DNA from: an uncultured Eubacterium sp.
GTDB lineage: Bacteria > Bacillota > Clostridia > Lachnospirales > Lachnospiraceae
NCBI GenBank assembly: GCA_910584065.1
Contig: CAJTZN010000034.1
Span: forward strand, 1-41,603
DNA: 41,603 bases
Direction of reading: 5' to 3'
Made by a program: the position numbers and the translations under genes. Positions within the stretch are counted from its first letter, which is position 1. Each line of letters begins with the position of its first letter. The notes under the pieces are model-generated. The model was not told the DNA's origin, ran no database searches, and saw nothing but the letters and a program-made list of their open reading frames with translations. This document shows positions 21,165-27,517 of the stretch, piece by piece.

Positions 21165-21180
21165 GTTGCGCCGGCGCAAC
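21165..21180. promoter_or_regulatory. Recurrent GC palindrome, copy 3 (GTTGCGCCGGCGCAAC)
   Basis: A perfect 16-bp palindrome in the intergenic region, immediately before a terminator stem. Identical to 9758-9773. Confidence 0.55.
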
Positions 21181-21210
21181 AAAAAGAGGGTTGAAACAGA
21201 CTCTCTTTTT
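21181..21210. terminator. Intrinsic terminator upstream of the scaffold gene
   Basis: AAAAAGAGGGT (21181-21191) pairs with ACTCTCTTTTT (21200-21210), one G-T wobble, loop of eight, T-run to 21211. A second weak stem GGATC-CCCACA-GATCC with T's follows near 21230-21252, and TTTTTATATAC occurs after each. The head operon must restart or read through here; no clear promoter is seen at 21211-21327. Confidence 0.7.
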
Positions 21211-21327
21211 TATATACAGATAATTACGGGATCCCCACAGATCCTGTTTTTATATACTCCGCCGGGAGAATAACCGGCCGATCCTGCACTGGCAGTACCA
21301 GAATAAAAAACATGGAGGAACAGAAAA

Positions 21328-21942
21328 ATGGAATGGTTAAGAGAAATCTTAGCAAAGGCAGCAGTATCAGAGGAAGGGAAGCTGGACATCGACGCCGTTC
21401 TCGGCGAGATCAGGAAGGCTTTTCCGAATCACGCGGTACCGAAAAGCGATTTTAACGACAAGGTTAAAGAACTGAAATCCGCAAATGATACGATCAGGGA
21501 ACTAAAAAAAGCAAATGGGGACAACGAGGATCTCCAGGGGAAGATCGGTGATTATGAGGCCGAGATCAAGGAGTTAAGGAAAACGGCCGAAGACACGCAG
21601 AAAACATATGCCCTGAAGGAACAGCTTGGAAAGGCGGGTGTGATCGATCCGGATTACCTGATCTACAAGGCGGGCGGTATCGAGAAATTTACCTTTGACA
21701 AGGAAAACAGTCCGGTCGGCGTAGAGGATGCCATAAAGCCGTACAAGGAGGATAAGGCGATGGCCCACCTGTTTAAGCAGGAAGAGAAGAAACCGCCGTA
21801 CCAGCCGCATGGAGGCGGAACGGATCATGCCGGGAACCCATTTGCGAAGGAAACATTTAACATGACGAAACAGGGCGAATTATTCAGATCCAACCCGGAG
21901 CAGGCGCGGGCGCTGGCATCGGCCGCCGGGGTGAAGATCTAA
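21328..21942 (+). CDS. Capsid scaffold (GP20-like)
   Basis: A 204-residue protein of Phage_GP20 scaffold form: an N-terminal EWLREILAKA segment, a coiled coil at about residues 42-98 (FNDKVKELKSANDTIRELKK and on), then a flexible C-terminus with KPPYQPHGGG and LASAAGVKI. It guides assembly of the major capsid protein and leaves before DNA packaging. ATG 21328 follows ATGGAGGAACAGAAAA. It lies directly before the capsid gene. Confidence 0.85.
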   Translation: MEWLREILAKAAVSEEGKLDIDAVLGEIRKAFPNHAVPKSDFNDKVKELKSANDTIRELKKANGDNEDLQGKIGDYEAEIKELRKTAEDTQKTYALKEQLGKAGVIDPDYLIYKAGGIEKFTFDKENSPVGVEDAIKPYKEDKAMAHLFKQEEKKPPYQPHGGGTDHAGNPFAKETFNMTKQGELFRSNPEQARALASAAGVKI

Positions 21943-21966
21943 TGCCTGAGAACAGGAGGTAAGAAG

Positions 21967-22971
21967 ATGGGAACAACATTACAGGACGTAATCGTGCCGG
22001 AATTGTTTAATCCTTACGTGGTAAAACGATCTATGGAACTGTCTGCACTGGTAAACAGCGGGATCGTGGCGAACAACGAGGAATTTGACAAACTGGCAAG
22101 CCAGGCGGCACCTACAGTCAACATGCCGTTTTTTGAGGACCTGACAGGAGAATCTGAACAGGTCATCGAGGGACAGGACCTGGAGAGCAGCAAGATCACA
22201 TCAAATAAAGATGTGGCTGCCATCATAAGGCGGGCAAAGATGTGGAGTTCGACGGATCTGTCCGCGGCGCTGGCGGGAGCGGATCCGATGAAAGCGATCG
22301 GTGATCTGGTAGCTGTATTCTGGGCGCGGGATATGCAGAAGGAACTTGTTGCGGTGCTGAATGGTATTTTTGGAACGATCCCGGCGGTGACAGGAGATAG
22401 CGCGAAGCCAGCCCAGACCCGTCTCAGTTCCAATTTGTTAGACATCTCCGCAAAAAGTGGAAATGCTGCCAATTGGAGCGGGAAAGCGTTCATTGATGCG
22501 GAACAGCTGTTAGGGGATGCGAAAGCGCAGCTGACGGCCGTGTGTATGCACTCAGCGACGGAGGCGCACTTAAAGAAGCAGAACCTGATCGATACGGTAC
22601 AGCCGTCAAATGATGTTGCATTTGGAACATATCAGGGGAAGCGTGTGATCGTTGATGACGGATGTCCTGCGGATAATGGTGTATACACGACATATCTGTT
22701 TGGAGCGGGAGCGGTCGCGCTCGGAAATGGAAATCCGGAAGGGTTTGTCCCGACGGAGACGGACAGGGACAAAAAGAAGGGATCGGGCGTCAATTACCTG
22801 ATCAACCGGAGGACCAGCATTCTGCACCCGAGAGGGATCGCGTTCACCAATCAGAACGTGGCGAAGACAGAAGGGCCGTCCCGCGCGGAACTTCGGGATG
22901 CGGCGAACTGGAAACCGGTCTATGAGTCGAAACAGATCCGCATTGTCGCGTTCAAGCATAAACTCGGCTAG
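21967..22971 (+). CDS. Major capsid protein
   Basis: A 334-residue protein following the scaffold; ATG 21967 after AACAGGAGGTAAGAAG. HK97-fold coat family signs: TLQDVIVPELFNPYVVKRSM at the N-terminus, NMPFFEDLTGESEQVIEGQD, a helix with MWSSTDLSAALAGADPMKAI, and HSATEAHLKKQNLIDTVQPS followed by KRVIVDDGCPA. It builds the shell. Length and order match the coat proteins of related Clostridia myophages. Confidence 0.92.
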   Translation: MGTTLQDVIVPELFNPYVVKRSMELSALVNSGIVANNEEFDKLASQAAPTVNMPFFEDLTGESEQVIEGQDLESSKITSNKDVAAIIRRAKMWSSTDLSAALAGADPMKAIGDLVAVFWARDMQKELVAVLNGIFGTIPAVTGDSAKPAQTRLSSNLLDISAKSGNAANWSGKAFIDAEQLLGDAKAQLTAVCMHSATEAHLKKQNLIDTVQPSNDVAFGTYQGKRVIVDDGCPADNGVYTTYLFGAGAVALGNGNPEGFVPTETDRDKKKGSGVNYLINRRTSILHPRGIAFTNQNVAKTEGPSRAELRDAANWKPVYESKQIRIVAFKHKLG

Positions 22972-23029
22972 AGGGTGTGCTGCGGGATCCGGGAGGACGG
23001 GTCAGTGTTGATAAAAGGCGGGTGATCAC

Positions 23030-23425
23030 ATGTATAATATTGATACAGTAAAGAAACGGCTGCAGTCATTTGGCTATGAGGTGGGGAAAGAGGATCTGTA
23101 TTCCCTGTCCTTTTGCGTGGAGAAGGTGCGGGACACAGTGAAAAATAAAGTACATTGGGAGGATGTACCGGAGGGACTGGAACACATCGCCACGGATATG
23201 GCGTGCGGGGAGTTCCTGAACGCGAAAAAGACGTTTGCCCCGGAGGACCTTGCAAATTTTGATCTGGAACCTGCCGTCAAACAGATCCAGACAGGCGACA
23301 CCAACACGGTATTTGCTGTCGGGGACGGTTCTGCTACGCCGGAACAACGGCTGACGGCATTCATCAATCACCTTCTGACGTATGGATCGGCGGAATTTAA
23401 CTCATTTCGAAAGATCAGGTGGTGA
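23030..23425 (+). CDS. Head-tail connector, YqbG-like
   Basis: A 131-residue protein, ATG 23030 after AAGGCGGGTGATCAC. A helical core (TVKKRLQSFGYEVGKEDLYS LSFCVEK is typical, then VPEGLEHIATDMACGEFLNA) is followed by GSAEFNSFRKIRW. It matches the YqbG/adaptor position after the capsid in PBSX-type phages and would bind the portal. Family assignment is by pattern and order. Confidence 0.75.
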   Translation: MYNIDTVKKRLQSFGYEVGKEDLYSLSFCVEKVRDTVKNKVHWEDVPEGLEHIATDMACGEFLNAKKTFAPEDLANFDLEPAVKQIQTGDTNTVFAVGDGSATPEQRLTAFINHLLTYGSAEFNSFRKIRW

Positions 23426-23429
23426 TGGT

Positions 23430-23813
23430 ATGACAGCGATAGAGAAGGCACAGCAGGCGGCGAGGAAGGCCATTGAAAGAAACCATTATGATGGCACGTG
23501 CACCGTCACAGAGCATAAGAAGGTAACGGATACGAAAACGAGGATTTCCGGTTATCAGGATGTTGTCACACTGGAAGACCAGCCGTGCCATCTTATATTC
23601 AAGACGGTGAACAGTACTAAACAAAGTGAGTCGGCATCAGAAATGGAACAGGTTACAAAACTTATGCTCCCGCCTGACGTGGCTGTTAAACCAGGATCAA
23701 AGATCACGGTGACACAGGCGGGGAAAACCGCTGACTATACGTACAGTGGCGTCCTGGCTGTTTATCCTACACATCAGGAGATCATGCTGGAACTGTTTGA
23801 AAGGTGGGCTTAG
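23430..23813 (+). CDS. Head completion / stopper protein, YqbH/XkdH-like
   Basis: A 127-residue protein; ATG 23430 lies after CAGGTGGTGATGGT. An N-terminal helix (MTAIEKAQQAARKAIERNHY) precedes a beta barrel with CTVTEHKKVTDTKTRISGYQ, VVTLEDQPCHLIF and a PTHQEIMLELFERWA end. This fits the XkdH/YqbH stopper that closes the filled head. It abuts the next gene directly. Confidence 0.75.
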   Translation: MTAIEKAQQAARKAIERNHYDGTCTVTEHKKVTDTKTRISGYQDVVTLEDQPCHLIFKTVNSTKQSESASEMEQVTKLMLPPDVAVKPGSKITVTQAGKTADYTYSGVLAVYPTHQEIMLELFERWA

Positions 23814-24341
23814 ATGGCACGGATAGGAAGATTTGACATGAGCGGGCTGAAAGAGTTCCAGCGGAAACTGGAGAAGATCGATCAGGAAGCAATAGACGGT
23901 TTTCTCGAAGACTGTGCAAAGGAACTGGCGGCCCGTCTGCTGCGCAAGGTCGTCAAAAGAACCCCGGTTGGAGATTACAGTGGTGAAAATTACGAATGTA
24001 AAGCCAGTGAAGGTGACAAGAGGGAGCACCAGGGTAACAAACAGAAGGGGAAAAAGGGTGGTACACTCCGCAGAGGATGGACTAACGGGCAGGGATATTC
24101 AAAAGATTATGCAAACTCGCTTCCTGTAAGACATGAAGGGGATAAGTTTATTATTGAAATCGTGAACCCCGTGGAATACGCAAGTTACGTGGAATTTGGC
24201 CATCGAACCAACAAAAAAGATGGATACGGATGGGCGGCCGGCCACTTTATGATGACCATTTCTGAAAAGGAGCTGAAGGACATGGCCCCGAAGATACTGG
24301 AAAACAAGCTGAAGAAATTTTTAGGGGGTGTGCTGCAGTGA
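23814..24341 (+). CDS. Neck/tail-completion protein, HK97 gp10-like (XkdI)
   Basis: A 175-residue protein. ATG 23814 starts at the base after the previous stop. The HK97 gp10 pattern is visible: FQRKLEKIDQEAIDGFLEDC, VKRTPVGDYSG, a Gly/Lys-rich loop, and VEYASYVEFGHRT near the end. It joins head and tail. It overlaps the next gene by 4 bp. Confidence 0.85.
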   Translation: MARIGRFDMSGLKEFQRKLEKIDQEAIDGFLEDCAKELAARLLRKVVKRTPVGDYSGENYECKASEGDKREHQGNKQKGKKGGTLRRGWTNGQGYSKDYANSLPVRHEGDKFIIEIVNPVEYASYVEFGHRTNKKDGYGWAAGHFMMTISEKELKDMAPKILENKLKKFLGGVLQ

Positions 24342-24754
24342 TCAATCATACGATTGCAGGAATCAGCAACGCACTGTATGAGGCGTTCGGGTATGAAAAT
24401 TTTAAAAACGAGATCTTGCAGGACCTGACGCCTCCCTGCTTCTACATCAGCTGCATGGAACAGAAAACAAAAAAGTATATCGGAACACGTAGCCTGCGGA
24501 AAAACCAGTTTGTCATCCAGTATTTCCCGCATACGGATGACAGAAAGGGGGAGTGCTACGATGTAGGAGAAAAAATGCTTGAATGCCTGGAAGTCATCCC
24601 TGTGGATGGCTTCCTTTTGCGTGGAACGGAAATGAGGTTTGAAATCGTGGATGGAGTACTGCATTTCTTCGTGGACTACAATGCTTTTAGCCATAAGGAA
24701 CAGCAAAAGGAAACGATGGGAAGCATGAACTCAGACATCCAGGCGAAAGGATAG
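24338..24754 (+). CDS. Tail terminator-like protein (XkdJ/DUF6838)
   Basis: A 138-residue protein; GTG-TGCTGCAGTG context, ATG 24338. Contains PCFYISCMEQKTKKYIGTRS and the LRGTEMRFEIVDGVLHFFVD strand pair, the form of tail terminator proteins in the XkdJ slot. It caps tail growth. Identification is by sequence pattern and position between the gp10-like gene and the sheath. Confidence 0.75.
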   Translation: MINHTIAGISNALYEAFGYENFKNEILQDLTPPCFYISCMEQKTKKYIGTRSLRKNQFVIQYFPHTDDRKGECYDVGEKMLECLEVIPVDGFLLRGTEMRFEIVDGVLHFFVDYNAFSHKEQQKETMGSMNSDIQAKG

Positions 24755-24762
24755 GTGATCAT

Positions 24763-24975
24763 ATGGCGAAAAGCCAGAAGGAAACAATGGAAACGGCAGA
24801 AGGAAAAGTGACGAAAACTGCGGAAAGCAGGTATACAAAAGAACAGATCCTTTCTTCTGCCACATTTGCGGGCCGCCGCGACATTTTGAATGTATTGCTG
24901 ACCGATGGGGCGGAGTATACCATCGGGGAAGTGAACCGTGTCATGGACGGCTGGCTGAAGAAAGAGGTGAGATAA
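24763..24975 (+). CDS. Small protein before the tail sheath (70 residues)
   Basis: ATG 24763 after AAAGGATAGGTGATCAT. The protein has a charged N-terminus and a helical C-half (YTKEQILSSATFAGRRDILN then VMDGWLKKEVR). It is a regular neighbour of XkdK in Clostridia myophages, with no known function. It ends one base before the sheath start. Confidence 0.75.
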   Translation: MAKSQKETMETAEGKVTKTAESRYTKEQILSSATFAGRRDILNVLLTDGAEYTIGEVNRVMDGWLKKEVR

Positions 24976-24976
24976 T

Positions 24977-26317
24977 ATGGCTTTAGGCGGAGGTACGTTT
25001 ACCGTACAGAATAAGGTATTACCGGGGGCTTACGTGAACTTTTTTTCAGCGGCATCGGCATCGGCTGCTGTTTCCGACCGCGGTATTGCCACGGTCCCCC
25101 TTGTGCTGGACTGGGGACGGGATCACGAGGTGATCACGGTAACGAATGAAGAGTTCCAGAAGCAGTCGCGGAAGATTTTTGGTCATGATTACACGGATCA
25201 GGAGATGAAAGGTCTGCGCGATCTGTTCCTGGGCGCAAAGACACTTTTTACATACCGGCTGAACAGCGGCGGGGACAAGGCATCAAATGAGTATGCGGTT
25301 GCAGCGTGCAGCGGTACCCGTGGCAACGACCTGAAAATATCCATCCAGCAAAACGTGGATGAAGCGGGCGCGTGGGATGTCATCACCTGGCTTGGGACCG
25401 ACCGGGTTGATACGCAGACGGTGACAGAAGCCGCGCAGCTTGTGCCAAATGACTTTGTGTCGTTTAAGGCGGACTTTACATTTGCGGCAGTCGCCGGCGC
25501 GGCACTTTCCGGCGGCACGAACGGGACGGCAACGAATGCGGCATACCAGGCATATCTGGACAAGATCGAATCTTATCGTTTTAATACGATGGGAGTTGTG
25601 ACAACGGATGATACGGTCAAGTCATTGTTTGCTGCTTACAATAAGCGGATGAGGGACGAACTCGGGATCAAGTTCCAGCTAGTGCTTTATGATTATACGC
25701 TGCCGGATTACATGGGTGTGATCAGTGTAAAAAATAAGTGTCTCGACGGCGCAGGCAAGGGCAGTGATGGAAAAATGGCATACCCGCATGAGGCCGCGGC
25801 CGTTTACTGGACCGTGGGAGCACAGGCCGGCTGCGCAGTCAATGCTTCCGTACAGAACAGGATGTACAACGGCGAGTACGAGATTGCCGTGGATTATACG
25901 CAATCGGAACTGATCGCCGCGGTCAAGGCCGGTGAATTTGTTTTCCACCGGGTGAACTCGGACATACGGGTGCTGGAGGACATCAACACGATGGTCACGG
26001 TAACCGATACGGTCGGAACCGTTTTCAAGGATAATCAGACGATCCGTGTCATTGATGAGCTGGCAAACCAGGACGCACAGGTATTCAATGATAAATACCT
26101 TGGCAAGGTTCCAAATGACGAGGCCGGGCGCTCGGCTCTCTGGTCCGATCTGGTGAAGATCAGGCAGGAACTCCAGACGATCCGGGCCATCGAAAACTTT
26201 AATGAGATGGATGTCTCGATCTCTCAGGGAGATACAAAGAAGTCCGTAGTCGTAGAAAACGCTATCACGGTCGTTAATGCAATGTCAAAACTGTATATGA
26301 CGATCACGATCGCATAG
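24977..26317 (+). CDS. xkdK: Tail sheath protein (XkdK)
   Basis: A 446-residue contractile tail sheath protein; ATG 24977 after AAGAGGTGAGATAAT. The N-terminus VQNKVLPGAYVNFFSAASAS is the typical start of XkdK sheaths, with domains VEEFQKQS-type, RGNDLKISIQQNVD, and a C-terminal FNEMDVSISQGDTKKSVVVE strand that joins the next subunit. Contraction drives the tube through the envelope. Confidence 0.95.
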   Translation: MALGGGTFTVQNKVLPGAYVNFFSAASASAAVSDRGIATVPLVLDWGRDHEVITVTNEEFQKQSRKIFGHDYTDQEMKGLRDLFLGAKTLFTYRLNSGGDKASNEYAVAACSGTRGNDLKISIQQNVDEAGAWDVITWLGTDRVDTQTVTEAAQLVPNDFVSFKADFTFAAVAGAALSGGTNGTATNAAYQAYLDKIESYRFNTMGVVTTDDTVKSLFAAYNKRMRDELGIKFQLVLYDYTLPDYMGVISVKNKCLDGAGKGSDGKMAYPHEAAAVYWTVGAQAGCAVNASVQNRMYNGEYEIAVDYTQSELIAAVKAGEFVFHRVNSDIRVLEDINTMVTVTDTVGTVFKDNQTIRVIDELANQDAQVFNDKYLGKVPNDEAGRSALWSDLVKIRQELQTIRAIENFNEMDVSISQGDTKKSVVVENAITVVNAMSKLYMTITIA

Positions 26318-26328
26318 AGAAAGGCAGG

Positions 26329-26820
26329 GTGAAAGAGATGGAAAAGGCAACAGTTATGTTATCCAGGGATGCCATTTCGGCATCGCTTGCAGAATGTTTT
26401 ATCACCATTGACGGCAACCGGTACAATTTTATGCAGGCCATTAACCTGGAAGCCAAATTCACGAAGAAAAAGACAAAAGTACCGATTCTCGGAAAGACCG
26501 GGCAGGGCAACAAGGCGACAGGGTGGGAAGGAAGCGGAAAGGCTACGTTCCATTTCAACCAGTCGGTATTCCGCCGGGCTATGCTCCGTTATAAAGATAC
26601 CGGTGAAGATACGTATTTTGATATTCAGGTCATCAACGAGGATCCGACCTCGAGGGTTGGCGCGCAGGAGATCATTTTGAAAGACTGCAATATGGATGAC
26701 GGCATCTTAGCGAAATTTGGCGCGGATGGCGAATATCTGGATGAGGATATGGAGTTTACGTTTGACGACTTCTCCATGCCGAGGGAGTTCACCGAACTGG
26801 CCGGATTTTCAATGTCATGA
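26329..26820 (+). CDS. xkdM: Tail tube protein (XkdM)
   Basis: A 163-residue tube protein following the sheath: beta strands AFITIDGNRYNFMQAIN-like (ECFITIDGNRYNFMQAINLE), KVPILGKTGQGNKATGWEGS, YFDIQVINEDPTSRVGAQEI and the end FDDFSMPREFTELAGFSMS. It stacks as hexamer rings inside the sheath. The start may be GTG 26329 or ATG 26338; the AAAGGCAGG site is nearer to GTG. Confidence 0.92.
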   Translation: MKEMEKATVMLSRDAISASLAECFITIDGNRYNFMQAINLEAKFTKKKTKVPILGKTGQGNKATGWEGSGKATFHFNQSVFRRAMLRYKDTGEDTYFDIQVINEDPTSRVGAQEIILKDCNMDDGILAKFGADGEYLDEDMEFTFDDFSMPREFTELAGFSMS

Positions 26821-26889
26821 TACTTACTGGCAAGTGATTTGTAAATATGGATGTGCAGAGAGCACGTGAAAGAAAGGAAGATGATCAAT

Positions 26890-27321
26890 ATGTCAAATCT
26901 CAGCAGATTTATGAAAAACAACAAAAAGAAAAGGGAAAACGGATTTTACGCTCCGACCGCGTCCCTGACCAATGAAGAGGGAAAGCCGCTGGAATGGGAA
27001 TTTGCTCCCATGACATCGAAGAGGAATGAGAGTTTACGGGATGAATGTACCATTGACATCCAGGTGAAAGGAAAACCAAACATATACCGGCAGCAGCTGA
27101 ATACATCACAGTATCTGGTGAAGATGGTGGCGGAGAGCGTAGCCACCCCGAATCTGTATGATGAAAAATTACAGGATTCCTATGGCGTTAAAACACCGGA
27201 AGATCTGCTTTACGAAATGGTGGACAATCCCGGCGAGTATCAGGAACTGTGCGTGTGGGTTCAGAAATTCCAGGGATTTACTAAGACACTGGAAGAAAAG
27301 AAGGACGAAGCAAAAAACTGA
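26890..27321 (+). CDS. xkdN: Tail assembly chaperone, short form (XkdN-like)
   Basis: A 143-residue protein from ATG 26890 (spacing to AAGGAAG favours it over ATG 26881). XkdN features: NGFYAPTASLTNEEGKPLEW, MTSKRNESLRDECTID, and a helical C-terminus (FQGFTKTLEEKKDEAKN). It ends exactly at a slippery heptamer, so it is the G-like product. The longer GT-like product continues in the -1 frame to 27509. Both forms would coat the tape measure protein during tail assembly. Confidence 0.9.
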   Translation: MSNLSRFMKNNKKKRENGFYAPTASLTNEEGKPLEWEFAPMTSKRNESLRDECTIDIQVKGKPNIYRQQLNTSQYLVKMVAESVATPNLYDEKLQDSYGVKTPEDLLYEMVDNPGEYQELCVWVQKFQGFTKTLEEKKDEAKN

Positions 27322-27340
27322 TCCACGGCGGCGATGTGGA
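27312..27340 (+). promoter_or_regulatory. Programmed -1 frameshift signal, A AAA AAC
   Basis: The zero frame reads GCA AAA AAC TGA, giving the classic heptamer A AAA AAC (27312-27318) immediately before the stop. A hairpin TCCAC-GGCGGCGAT-GTGGA (27322-27340) starts four bases downstream, at the usual distance for a stimulator. After a one-base slip back, reading continues CTG ATC CAC and so on to TAG at 27507-27509. Confidence 0.9.
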
Positions 27341-27509
27341 AGCTGTGTTTGCGTACTACGCCCTGCACAAGCTCCACATCAGGCCGTCAGAGTGGGTAGG
27401 GATGGAAGAAAATGAAAAAGCATTTATTATGGCCGCGATAGAGGAAAAGGCGGAAGAGGATGAGAAACAGAGGAAGGAAGCCGAGCGGAAGGCAAAAAAG
27501 AAACGGTAG
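27318..27509 (+). CDS. Tail assembly chaperone, frameshift extension (T-like part)
   Basis: A 63-codon open frame with no own start codon near a ribosome site; reached from the XkdN-like gene by -1 slippage. The extension reads LIHGGDVEAVFAYYALHKLH, then RPSEWVGMEENEKAFIMAAI and a Lys/Glu tail. HxxRPSEWxxMxExExAFI is the known pattern of these second tail chaperones in PBSX-type phages. The fusion protein spans 26890-27509. The next gene (tape measure) starts nine bases on. Confidence 0.88.
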   Translation: MIHGGDVEAVFAYYALHKLHIRPSEWVGMEENEKAFIMAAIEEKAEEDEKQRKEAERKAKKKR

Positions 27510-27517
27510 GTGATCTT

